The notes beneath the pieces were generated by a model, which had not been told where the DNA came from, did no database searches, and was given only the letters and a program-made list of their open reading frames with translations. A program made the translations under genes and the position numbers. From CAWKKW01 sp963850345 (GTDB lineage Bacteria > Acidobacteriota > Terriglobia > Terriglobales > Acidobacteriaceae): DNA of 64,000 nucleotides. Position 1 is the first letter of the stretch. Every line of letters begins with the position of its first letter. The stretch is from the NCBI GenBank assembly GCA_963850345.1, contig CAWKKW010000005.1:558001-622000 (forward strand), given 5' to 3'. Positions 19,901-29,400 of the stretch are shown in pieces.

Positions 19901-20292
19901 TCGGGCCCTAACTCAGTCTTGACGCCTTCGGGTAAGCGCGGCAATACGCCGGACAGATATTCGAGTGTGCGCGAACGCGCCCAGTAGAGGTCCGTGCCAT
20001 CTTCAAAGATGACATATACAAACGAGTAGCCGAAGTCAGAGAAACCGCGCACCGTCTTTACGTGCGGCGCGCCGAGCATCGCGGTCACTATGGGATAGGT
20101 GACCTGGTCTTCAATGATGTCGGGGCTGCGGTCCCAGTGAGAATAAATGATGACCTGGGTATCGCTTAGGTCGGGCGTGGCGTCGAGCGGCACGGTCAGC
20201 ATCGACCACCATCCCACGACACACGCCAAGCCAATCAGTGCAAAAACCAGCAGCTTGTTGTTGACCGAAAAGTCGATGATCCGATTAATCAT
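16999..20292 (-). CDS. cusA: CusA/CzcA-type heavy-metal efflux RND transporter
   Basis: A 1097-residue inner-membrane RND pump of the heavy-metal efflux group, which moves metal ions across the envelope using the proton gradient. Twelve membrane segments are arranged in two halves, each followed by a large periplasmic loop. The signature GVAIAFGELIDASIVVVEQ (TM4) carries the acidic proton-relay region of the HME group. In the periplasmic part, APLSMLETVITL and RIDMLTTGI line up with CusA segments that hold metal-binding Met residues, favouring Cu(I)/Ag(I) over Zn/Co. The ATG overlaps the CusB-like stop by 8 bases, so the two are coupled. No outer-membrane CusC/TolC gene is present in the window. 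Confidence 0.92.
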   Translation of the reverse strand: MINRIIDFSVNNKLLVFALIGLACVVGWWSMLTVPLDATPDLSDTQVIIYSHWDRSPDIIEDQVTYPIVTAMLGAPHVKTVRGFSDFGYSFVYVIFEDGTDLYWARSRTLEYLSGVLPRLPEGVKTELGPDATGLGWVYQYALVDTTGKHSLAELRSYQDWYLRYQLKSVAGVAEVASLGGFTRQYQVNVDPNRMQAYGIPISRVVEAVRGGNNEVGGRLLEFGGTEYMVRGRGYAKSIEDFANIPLTESETGTPVRIKDVGQVVLGPDIRRGVADLDGKGEAVSGIVVMRNGENALDVINRVKARIQDIQSGLPAGVKIVPVYDRSLLIHRAISNVRRTILEVIVTVALIILLFLWHFPSAIIPIITIPVAVLLSFIPFRMLGISANIMSLAGVAIAFGELIDASIVVVEQTHKKLEIWEKTGRKRDYKEVVLSAVKEVAGPTFFGLLVIAVSFLPVLTLDAQEGRMFKPLAYTKTLAMLIAAVLALTLDPALRLLLTKLKPYTFQPAWLCRITNSMLVGKIRPEEKHPLSRLLMRAYEPVVVWSLRWRWVVIGGAVLIVIATIPVFLHLGSEFMPPLDEGSILYMPTTMPGISITEAQRLLQVTDRIISQFPEVDRVMGKAGRAETSTDPAPLSMLETVITLRPRSQWRHVDTWYSSWAPEWAKSIFRHFKPDTISTEELVSEMDEALKLPGLSNAWTMPIKGRIDMLTTGIRTPVGLKISGSDPAEIQKIGMQIESLLPSVSGTRSVFAERTGGGYFLDFDWNREQLARYGLSIDQAQAVVQNAIGGENVTTAVEGRERYPVNVRYMSDYRSDIGALSRVLVPAGGQRQVPLGELAAIHANSGPAMLRDENGLITGYVYIDIAGRDPQSYVNEGRALLASRLHLPSGYSVAWSGQYEAMARVKHRLLYIVPLTLAVILLLLYINTKSVVKTLIVLLAVPFSAVGAVWFLYLAGYNMSIGVWVGMIALLGVDAETGVFMLLYLDLAYEDAKQRNRLRNLGELRAAIVHGAAKRLRPKFMTFATTCIGLFPIMWATGTGSDVMKRIAAPMVGGIFTSFLLELLVYPAVYEIWRWHTAVKHQVEQETAIAEFDPVLQ

Positions 20293-21721
20293 GACCCGCG
20301 GCTCGGCGGTTGGAAGCCATATCTGGGGCCTGGAGCTTCACCGTGTCCTGCTTGCAACCATTGTCGCCGGCGCAGCCCTGATCTTTCATCGGCTCGGCCG
20401 GTACATGCTCCCGCTTCATGGGGGGCATCTGTTTTGGCGCTTCCTGCGCTGTTGGCGCCTGGTTCGCTGAATGCGTGCTGCTGTCTGGAATGCCCGAAGC
20501 AATCGTCTTGAGTCGGCTCTCCGAGTCCACCAGGAACGTGCCGGCCGAGACTACACGTTCGCCGGGATTGAGGCCCTTTACGATTCCGACGCGATCATTA
20601 AAGCGCCACGCGGTTTCTACGTCGCGAGGCTCGAAGTACCCGTTCCCCTTATCGACGAACACCCGCTTCTTCTCACCCGAATCGATCACCGCATCCGCAG
20701 GCACACTCAGCCCGGCAGGGACCGGCACCGGCAGCGAGACGTCGACGAACATGTCGGGGCGCAATTCGTAACCGGGATTATCTGCCTCGAGACGAAGCTT
20801 CATCGTGCGGGTGGCAGGGTCGTACTGCGGCAACACATCGCTGACCCGTGCGTGAAGCGTCTTGCCATCGTGCGGCAGGGTGATGGTGGCTACCGTGCCG
20901 GGGCGAAAGCGTTGCGCGTCATTCTCAAATACGTCTGCGAGAATCCAGATGTGCCGGAGATCGGCGATGCGGTAGAACTCGGCGCCCATGTCAAAGCGCT
21001 GGCCCGGAGAAACGTTGCGGGCGATGATGAATCCATCTGCCGGAGCGACGACATCGATGTTTTCGGGCATCTGCCGAGTCTCGCCCAGGGTCTTGATCTG
21101 CACGTCGCTCATGCCTAGATTGCGCAGCCGTGCCGCCGTGGTCTGAGTGCCGGGAGCGGTCTGTTGCTTCACCATCGCGGTCATGCGCTCGGTGGCCACC
21201 AGGTAGCCCTGCTCGAGTGCGACAAAGTCTGGCGAATAGAAGGTAGCGAGGCGCTGATCTTTCTTGACCTGGCTTCCCACGGAACCGTCGAAGGTCTCAC
21301 GCAGCCAGCCGTTCACGCCGGCATTCACGCGATAGACGCGGGTGTCGTCCGCGGTCACGCGGCCCAGGATGCGCAGGTCGCGCGTGCCTGCGGATTTCTC
21401 CACTGGGACGCTTTGAATGCCGATGACCTGTTGCTTGTCAGGGTCGATGCGCACCGTGCCTGTCGGCATGGCGTCCATAGCGAGGCTTGCAGCCACGGGC
21501 TTGGCGACGGAGTCCGCATACACCGGCTCCAGGTCCATGCCGCAGTCGGGAGCAATGCCAGGCTTATCCGACTTATAGGCGGGGTGCATGGGATCGACCC
21601 AATACAGAACGCGACGCGCGCTCTTCCCGCTTTCGCCCTCAGAATGGGTGTAATGCCGGCCTGCAAAAAACGAGACGAGCATCAATGCCGAAAGCACAAC
21701 GCCAAATGCCGCTTTCCTCAT
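20285..21721 (-). CDS. cusB: CusB-type periplasmic adaptor with heavy-metal-binding domain
   Basis: A 478-residue membrane-fusion protein that links the RND pump to an outer-membrane channel. It has an N-terminal signal/anchor (KAAFGVVLSALMLVSFFAG), then a heavy-metal-binding domain at residues 38-68 (YWVDPMHPAY...PDCGMDLEPVY). The barrel-sandwich and beta-barrel domains typical of CusB follow (RVNAGVNGWL, VAPADGFIIARNVSPGQ). The C-terminal 70 residues are unusual: rich in Met, His and two Cys (KQMPPMKREHVPAEPM, CAGDNGC), a possible extra metal site. The ATG at 21721 has GGGAGG 11 bases upstream; a GTG 13 codons earlier is less likely. It overlaps the cusA-like start. Confidence 0.9.
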   Translation of the reverse strand: MRKAAFGVVLSALMLVSFFAGRHYTHSEGESGKSARRVLYWVDPMHPAYKSDKPGIAPDCGMDLEPVYADSVAKPVAASLAMDAMPTGTVRIDPDKQQVIGIQSVPVEKSAGTRDLRILGRVTADDTRVYRVNAGVNGWLRETFDGSVGSQVKKDQRLATFYSPDFVALEQGYLVATERMTAMVKQQTAPGTQTTAARLRNLGMSDVQIKTLGETRQMPENIDVVAPADGFIIARNVSPGQRFDMGAEFYRIADLRHIWILADVFENDAQRFRPGTVATITLPHDGKTLHARVSDVLPQYDPATRTMKLRLEADNPGYELRPDMFVDVSLPVPVPAGLSVPADAVIDSGEKKRVFVDKGNGYFEPRDVETAWRFNDRVGIVKGLNPGERVVSAGTFLVDSESRLKTIASGIPDSSTHSANQAPTAQEAPKQMPPMKREHVPAEPMKDQGCAGDNGCKQDTVKLQAPDMASNRRAAGHD

Positions 21722-21804
21722 CGAGTTTTGGCCTCCCGGCCAATGAGAATTCGAGTTCACCGCGAGGTTGGGGGGTGCCGGTACCCACCCCCTTGCGGCT
21801 TGGT

Positions 21805-22563
21805 TTACTGGAGCTTCGCGAACTGGGTGTCTGCGAGCGCAGGATTTACTACAACTTTTTCAATGTCGATCTTTTCGGTTCCCTTTACGCCTTGAACAGC
21901 CGTTTCGAATTGATAGGGAACTTGAAGGCCTTGAACGTTTCGGAAATCACGGTAATAAGTTTCATACGTCCGCGGCTTGCCATCCATCCGCTTCGAACCG
22001 TCGATCTTCACTTCGAGGAAGGTCTGTGCGTCGATCCACAGGTGCTGAACGACGCCGTTCTTCAAAGTAAGCTTCAACTTGTAGGTGTCTTTACCTTCTA
22101 CCTTCTCAACACCCAGATTCTCAATCTTTGTGCCCTTGGCTGCATAGTCCACTAATGGGCCATCCAGATCGGATTCTGCAGAAGCGCGCGTCATCTCCTC
22201 AGGCGTGTAGACCTCGACCTGCTTGCGTCCCAGGAAAGGGCGAAGCTTCCAGCCGTTGGAGCCGTCATAGACCTGGACCGCTGTCTGTCCGTGGAATTGA
22301 ATTTCGACGCGCTTCTTGCGGCCGCGCTTCAGCTCCATGACATAGGGCAGCTTCACGCCTTTGCCCGCGTCCATTTGTCCGCTCATGGTCATGGTCTGTA
22401 CGCCATGCCAGGCCGCTAAACCGCCTCGAGCCGCGACGTTCTTATCCACGATCTGTGCTGCGCTAATTTGAGGAGTGTTAGCCGCTTTGGCACCAACACA
22501 AGGCAGTAAAAGTGAAGCAGTGACGAGACCCATCATGCACCAATGTAACTTCCGCTGCAACAT
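21805..22563 (-). CDS. LolA-like outer-membrane lipoprotein-sorting family protein
   Basis: A 252-residue exported protein with signal peptide ending CVGAKA. The mature part has the LolA/LolB-like half-barrel pattern: an initial helix (AAQIVDKNVAARGGLAAWHGVQTM), then regular antiparallel strands (VKLPYVMELKRGRKKRVEI, AVQVYDGSNGWKLRPF, LWIDAQTFLEVKIDGSKR). Family members bind lipids or hydrophobic ligands in the periplasm. It lies between two exported-protein genes and the CusBA pair with short gaps, suggesting a common transcript. A role in metal efflux is not shown by the sequence and is only contextual. Confidence 0.7.
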   Translation of the reverse strand: MLQRKLHWCMMGLVTASLLLPCVGAKAANTPQISAAQIVDKNVAARGGLAAWHGVQTMTMSGQMDAGKGVKLPYVMELKRGRKKRVEIQFHGQTAVQVYDGSNGWKLRPFLGRKQVEVYTPEEMTRASAESDLDGPLVDYAAKGTKIENLGVEKVEGKDTYKLKLTLKNGVVQHLWIDAQTFLEVKIDGSKRMDGKPRTYETYYRDFRNVQGLQVPYQFETAVQGVKGTEKIDIEKVVVNPALADTQFAKLQ

Positions 22564-22605
22564 CGAAATTCGCCTCCTGATTTTCAGATAAGTTCTCCAA
22601 GTGTG

Positions 22606-23169
22606 CTACTGTGCGACCAATCCGTCCACATGAAAGTTACCGATCGCCACGTTTACCAGGCTTCCGGGTTTCACAAGGTTGCCGGGATTCGCAAAGACCA
22701 TCCAGTAAATACGGTTCAACTGCGGCGTGGTGGTGGTGCGCAGTAATCCAACTTTTTCCATTTGGGGAACGACGAGTTTGGTTCCAGTCGCCTGGTCAAC
22801 CATATAAGCGGTCGACCTCTTGTCATTGAGTGCTTTGGCCTTGGTCACATCGAGAACACGATAACGAAATTCAAGCATTTCACCGGAAGAGATTCGCCGG
22901 ACTCCGACGATATCCACTCCCCACTGGCGCTGATACCGGCCGCCTTCACGCACATGCCATGCATGAGCCTTATCGGCCGCCTGGTCGCGCATGGAAGCTG
23001 CTGGGGACTTCGTAGAGGAATCTGCAGCAGCAGATACAGTCTTGTTGGTTGAGGTCGCAGCCGGCTGCTGTGTGGGTTCTGGCTGCGCTATCGCTTGGGA
23101 GGCAAAGATACTGGAGCCGATAACTCCGGCCAGCAGCATCGATTTCAAGCAAGTTGAAGTGGCGATCAT
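22606..23169 (-). CDS. Exported protein of unknown function, first gene of the Cus-like operon
   Basis: A 187-residue exported protein: signal peptide MIATSTCLKSMLLAGVIGSSIFASQAIA, then a low-complexity linker rich in Ser, Thr, Ala and Gln up to about residue 65. A compact beta domain follows (WGVDIVGVRRISSGEMLEFRYRVLDV, STAYMVDQATGTKLVVPQ, RIYWMVFANPGNLVKPGSLVNVAIGNF). The second half resembles a small Ig-like or cupredoxin-like sandwich but has no obvious metal ligands. I do not recognise a family. It is the first of four co-directional genes ending with cusA. The giant operon's terminator lies upstream of it, so it should have its own promoter. Confidence 0.6.
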   Translation of the reverse strand: MIATSTCLKSMLLAGVIGSSIFASQAIAQPEPTQQPAATSTNKTVSAAADSSTKSPAASMRDQAADKAHAWHVREGGRYQRQWGVDIVGVRRISSGEMLEFRYRVLDVTKAKALNDKRSTAYMVDQATGTKLVVPQMEKVGLLRTTTTPQLNRIYWMVFANPGNLVKPGSLVNVAIGNFHVDGLVAQ

Positions 23170-23312
23170 GTTGTTTACTGTCCTGTACCAATAAGTCTTA
23201 CATGGAGGGTTTCGGAAACTAAGTTACTCGTTCCGGACTTACAACTAGGAGATAGTACAAGCATCGTGTGAAGCGATAAATGGCCCACATGGGTTAGTAG
23301 CTGAAATAAAAA

Positions 23313-23351
23313 GCGGCAAATGCCGGGCTGAGCCCTGGTGGCATTTGCCGC
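23313..23351 (-). terminator. Intrinsic terminator of the MCO-like/giant-protein operon
   Basis: The 12-bp arms 23313-23324 and 23340-23351 (GCGGCAAATGCC and its complement) enclose a GGGCT/AGCCC inner stem. On the minus strand the hairpin is followed at once by TTTTTATTT, the U tract of an intrinsic terminator. It lies 80-115 bases downstream of the giant gene's stop. Confidence 0.85.
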
Positions 23352-23391
23352 CTTCAATAGAGCAGAACCACCAGTTCAACAGACTCAGTTT

Positions 23392-23419
23392 GGAGCGGGG
23401 CTTACGGCTGCCCCGCTCC
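23392..23419 (-). terminator. Second hairpin directly after the giant gene
   Basis: Arms 23392-23401 and 23410-23419 (GGAGCGGGGC/GCCCCGCTCC) pair perfectly around an 8-base loop, 10 bases after the giant gene's stop codon. There is no T run, so it is more likely an mRNA 3'-end protector or a helper of the intrinsic terminator further on. Confidence 0.55.
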
Positions 23420-23428
23420 TCAGCTAGT

Positions 23429-26400
23429 TCATTTCGGCTTGCTTACCTTGTTCGCAACGATCGGCTTCAGCGTGTTCAGCAATGCTGCAGCAACGCCGCT
23501 ACCGTTCAGTTGGACAGTCTGATTGCCAGGCTGGCCGTTTACGTTGAGTGTCGCCGTCTGGGTGCCGATCGCCGACGCCTTGTAGGTGACGTTGATGGTG
23601 CAAGTTGCATTCAAGGCCACCGTCGCTCCGCAGGTTCCGGACTGCGTGAATGCTGTCCGGTTTGTCCCAGTGAAGCTGATGGAGTTGATCTGCAGCGGCA
23701 GACCGCCCGTGTTGGTCACAGTGACCGGCTTGGAAGCTGTAATGACTCCAATTGGGCCGCTGAACGCTAACGAGGTGGGCGACAGTCTAAAGCTCTGTTG
23801 CGCCCCGGTGCCGCTCAGTGTGACGCTCTTCGCGCCGGCTGCACTGTTGACAGTTAAGGTTGCCGTATTCGCTCCGAGAGCCCTCGGTGTGAATCGAACG
23901 CTGATGGTGCAAGCCGCTCCCGCGTTCAGGTTCAGACCAAAGCATCCTGTTTCAAAGAAGGCGTTGGCGTTTGTTCCCGTAATCGCGATGGTGAAGGGCA
24001 AGTTAGACGCACCCGTGTTGGTCAGAGTCAGCGTTTGCGCACCACTGGTGGTGAACAACTGCTGAGCCGCAAAGGTGAGCGAACCGGGAGTCAGAGTATC
24101 CGACGGCGGTGGCACGCCAATGCCGTTCAGAGTCACAGTGCTCGTGTTCACGGTCACTGTGGCAGTTCTGGCTCCAAGAGCAGCCGGGGTAAACGTAACC
24201 GAGATTGCGCAGTTTGTGAATGCGGGCACCGAAGCGCCGCAGGTCGTCGTCTGAGCAAAATCAGCTGCGTTGGTTCCAGTCAGCGAAAGCGTGCTGATTG
24301 CGATCGCCGTACCTGTTTGGTTTGACACCGTGATGCTGTGCGCCGCGCTGGTCACCTGCACCGTCTGGTTTCCGAAGTTCACAGTGGCCGGAGTAACGAT
24401 CAGCTGCGGCACTTCGACCGCACCGATATCTACTGCCGGACCCAGCGGTCTCGGATTACCGAAGAAGTCTGTCTTCGGCGCATTCGAGCTGCCCTTGTCC
24501 ACTGCGGCGGAACCTGCGTGAATGCTGTAGTCCCAATTTCCCGCGAGGGAGATCGGTCCATACCGCAGGTCGACGAAGTTACCCGCTTCATCCAGAGTCG
24601 CGTTCGGAGACAACTGGAAGGCCGGGAGGAACGGTGTACCTGGTTCGAAGTGCAAGCCAGGGTTGGCGCGCGATCCGTTGCAGTACGGGTTCGCCATGGT
24701 CGGATCCGCGGTGAGGTTATTCGCCGCCGCATAGCCGGTGCTGGTAGTCAGGATCGAGTACGTCGGGTTCAGGTGATTGACTCCAGGCGCCGAGGACGCA
24801 TCGCCCACGATACCCAGATCCCAGTACTTCGCGTTCTGCGTGTCGCATTGACCAACTGCAGTCTGTGACGCCAGCGGAACACAGGTGTGGGAAGCAGCGT
24901 CACTGACCGTATTGGACGGGCAGAGGTTGGGAGTGCCGGTGGACATGTCGAAGAAGAACGAGCGGTTATGCCAGATGATGTTGTTGTTCAACACCGGACT
25001 GGAGATAACCCGCCGGTTGGCCGGCAACTCGGACCTGCGAAGAGCATTCAGCAACAGAGCGCTGGTTGTTTCACTGCTGATGCCGGCAGGGCTTGGCGTG
25101 GTGGTTGTCGGGCCAACTGTGAAGAGCGCTCCCACGATGCTGGCGCTGTCGTTGTTGGCAATGGTGTTGTTGATGATCGACGTGTTGACCGCGTCAGCCA
25201 GCGAGATACCGCCGCCCGACCAGCCCGCAACGTTGTTCACGATCATGTTATTCGTAACCGTTACTGCATACAGATTGCCGCGGTTCACTTCGTCGCCGTT
25301 CACCTGCTGCAGGCGAATACCGCCGCCATGACCGGCCTCAGAGAAGTTGCCCTGAATCAGGTTAGCGTCGATGGTGACGTCACCGGTGCCCAGCGTAAGG
25401 CCACCCGCTGTGGGCGCCTCGCCTTCGACTACGATGCCGCCGCCGTTCGCGTTTGCACCCTGGATGTAGCTCTGGTTGAAGATGATCGTGTTGTGGGTGA
25501 TCGATCCAAGTTCGCTCAGACCGACGTGACCGATACCGCCACCATCCGTCGCCGCGAAGTTGCCGCAGACCCAGTTCTGGCTGATGGAATAGCCGTCGCT
25601 GCCGCTGCACATCGAGATACCACCACCTGCGCCAGCCGCGCCCGCATTGGGCTCAACCGTGCCGTTGGTGCTCACCGAGTTGTTGTGAATCTTCACGTTG
25701 TCATCAAAGCCCAGGCTGCGCTGACGACCGGTCAGTGTCAGAGCCTCGAGGTACGGAACACCGACGCGGATACCGCCGTTGAAGCCGCCGGCATTGCCAT
25801 AGACGCGGTTGTTGGAGATTTCCAGATTATGCGCCCAGCCGTTGACGTAGATGCCGCCGCCAGCGTCGCCGCCGGTAACGCTCACGCCGTCAATTCTCGA
25901 CGGGTTGCAAAGGAAGTTGCTGGCGCTGTAGGCGCAGTCGAAGCGGTTGTTGCTTAGAGGAGCGCCGTTCCGGCCAAGGCCCTTGGCCAGAACCGTGATG
26001 CCAGCACCTTCTTCTGTGCTGAGAACCGAGGGCTCGAGCAGGACCACACCACCGGTGATCTCCTGTCCGGGCAACGGATCCACAATCGCGGGAAGCGTCT
26101 GGTTGCCGGCTGCATCGATACCGAACAGCGTATTGATGCGTGGGCGCCATTGCTCCAGCTTGGTGCTGGGGTACTTGGCTGCATTGATGATGACCGAGGG
26201 AGCGCCAACACCCTGCAAGCGAACTGGCTTCCACATAATCACCAGCTCGTTATAGGTGCCGGCATCCACCAGGATCAGATCTCCTGGCTTCGCACCGTCA
26301 ATGGCTGCCTGGATGGTCTGTCCCGAAGAGACACGGACCGGCGTACGATTTTCCAAAGTAACCGTCGTGGCATCCACGGTGGACTTCCCATTGGCGGTCG

Positions 26401-29400
26401 TCACCGTCAACTGGCCGGTTGCTGTATTCGCCGGGACTGCAACGGTGATCTTCCCATCGCTCCAGTTTCCTGGGCCAACGGTCAGCGTGGTCTTGCCGAT
26501 AGTCACGGTTCCGGGTGTCGTACCGAAGCCGTAATGACGGGTAATGGTCTTCTGGTTATAGGGAGCCACGGTTGCGGCCGGTCCTGCGTAATCAGGATTC
26601 GGAACCGCCACTGTGCCTTGTGCCGTAATGGTCAGGGTTCCGCCGGTGGCAGGCAGGTACGGACCGAAGCCCGCAGTGCTGTCCACCCTGGCAATTGCCG
26701 GGGTTGCATCCGGATAAGCGCAGTCTACCGGCTGATATCCAGCAGCGAATGCAGCCAACGGCAGCACTGGCGTATCCAGATAGTCCGTGAGTCCGGGCAT
26801 GAACGGATTCGTGTAGCAGAAATCGCTGAACATCGGGTTGTAGTTCGGATCCGTGATCAACCGCTTGCCGGTCGGATCGGTAGGATCGGGAATTGGACCA
26901 GGATCGTTCATGCAAGTGATAAGCATGTTCGGTGAGTACCCGGCCGGATTTGGAACGTTCACCTGCCAGCTCGACGGAGCCAGGCCGTTGAACGTGCCCC
27001 ATTGATCGGCGTAGACGCGCTCGATTTCGATTCCGTTGAAGTCCTTGATCGATACCGGAACATTCGGCACCGCGAACTTCTCACCGAAGTCGGGCGAGGC
27101 GGAGTTGATTTCAGAGGCAGCGTCGTCCAGGATCATGCCGGTAAAGTGAGCGGCAATGTGCGCAGAGGTGAAGACGAAGAAGTCGGCGTTAACCTGCTCC
27201 TGGTCACCAACCACTACTTCCTTGCGATCGCAAAGCGGCCGGGAAGCACCAGCGAACGGTGCAACCTGTCCCGATTGCGGGAAGAGGCTAATGAAGTCGG
27301 GAACGACGCGGACGGTTCCCACGCATGGCGGGAAGGTCAGGTTCGTGCCCGGGTGCCCCATATCCGTAGTGGAGTTGTTGGGGTTGTTCGGGTTGTTGTT
27401 GTACTGACCCACGGTCGCCTGGTCAGGCAGGATGAAGATGTTGCTCAGCGCCGCGAACTGCTGCGTCACCGGAGCTACCCACTGATCGCCGACGAGGATG
27501 TTCTTGTCCTCTTCCTTGACGATTTCGTAGCCTGGCGGCGGAACCATTTCGACGACATACTTTCCAACCGGTAGCGGAGTTACACCATCGGCCAGGGTGG
27601 TCAAGAAGTAGCGGCCGTCATACTGTGCCGGCTGTACCTGGTTCCAGTTATGGAAGCCGTCATAGCACTTCTTGATGTTGGCGGTTCCCATCGTGTAGGT
27701 CACGAACGGGTCGCCGGTTGGCGGCGTGCCTGCGCCGAGTTGGCCCGGGCAGTTCGTGGGCAGGTTGTCGTCCCAGCTCGAGGTCTGGGTGGTGTTCACC
27801 AAAACCAGCGACGTGCTGCCATCGGGTGCTGTCTTTTCCTGGTACAGGTTGATCGTTACGCGCGGAACGAGCGGTGCCCAGAGGTTCTGGAAGAGCAGCG
27901 TCGGATCATCGAACGGACGGGTATTTGCGTAAACTACCGTACCGCTGATGCCGCCATTCTCTCCTGGCAGATACGGAGTCTTACCGTACTCCAGAATCTG
28001 TGTCTGGCCGATGAAGCCCTGCAGGCCTTCATAGAGGATCTTGCCATCGTCGAAACGCTCCGTCGACTCGCCTGTCGGATACTTCGAGGTCAACAGACCA
28101 GCGTACGGACCGCTTGTATCGGGCTGACCACCGCCGTCTACAACGATGTGCGTCATGGTTCCCTTGTAGCGGGTAACGTCAGACTCAATGACATACCAGT
28201 TGAACAAGGGGAACAGTTCGTTGAAGGTTGCATTGCCGTCCGCATCCGTCTTGAGCACATTTGAAAAGCTGCCGTCGCGGAAGCGAATGGTAACCGGAAC
28301 CTGCGCGATTCCCGGGTTGTTCTTCGAGGGCTTGTGGGTTCCGTCCGCATCGATGAACTGGGTGGTCTGCACATGGGTGAACCAGGTGAACACATCCAGC
28401 TTGCCCTGGTTGTAAGTCGTGTTCTGCGCGCCGGCAGGAACGTTGACGTAGTAGTAGGAGATGATCTGGTCGAGCCACTGATCCCAGATCACGATCTGGT
28501 AGTCACCCGGCGCCACCCCAGTCAGGCTGAAGTTGCCCTTGTCATCGCATTGCGAGAAGGCGACGTTTGCGCCCTGACCGCTCTGCGAGTTCAAGGACAC
28601 ATAGCAGGTGGTTTCCGCCAGATAATCATGCGAACCGGGGAACATGTCTTCCGCGATGGGGCGGGACATGTGCAGGTTCACCACCTGGCCGGTCACCGTG
28701 TTGTTGCCCTTCATTGCAGCATTGACCTTCGCAATGTGAGCGGGATTGATGAAGCCGATCCAGGCATGGAAGCTCGGAGGACCGAACTCCTGGAAGTAGC
28801 CGGGCTCGCCAGACTTCGCGAATCCGTCCTGTCCACGTCCGCCTTCCAGTGTGGAGACCTGGAACCACTTTTCTCCAGCACCTTCGCGCGCCGCACCGGG
28901 GTTCGCGATGATGTCATAACGACCGGGCATCAAGTTCTTGATCAGCGCCTGACCCGCCAGCGGTGAGCCGGTTGGGCAGGTAATGACGACACCGATAGCA
29001 GTGCTGCCATTGTCATTCGATTTGGTCGGGTAAGGACATCCCGGCGTGCCCAACAGTGAGTTGGTCAGCGGCATGTTGAAGGCATCGTAGTCAGTCTGTC
29101 CGATCGGATCGCCCGTCTTGCCGGCAACGTCGTTCAGAATGATCTGGAAACCACCGAGACCCGGCTCTGGATCATCGATGTCGCCGTTCGTTGGATTGTT
29201 GTCTTCGAAAACGTACACGCTGACCTGTGCCGTCTTCAACGGATTGGGTTCGACCAGCACAGTCACTGCACTCTGAGCCGGCGCGATCGGTGCGCCACCC
29301 ATCGTGTGACCGCACTGAGCCGGGGCTGCTGGCTGGGTCGCGGTTGCCGCAGACGGAATCAGACAGCTGGCATTTGCCGGATCGGTTGGGTCGCCGCCGA

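Noticed and set aside
25000..26320. Polysaccharide lyase activity of the beta-helix part of the giant protein.
   Set aside because: The repeats show the fold but no catalytic signature of a lyase family could be identified; the fold is common in adhesins too.
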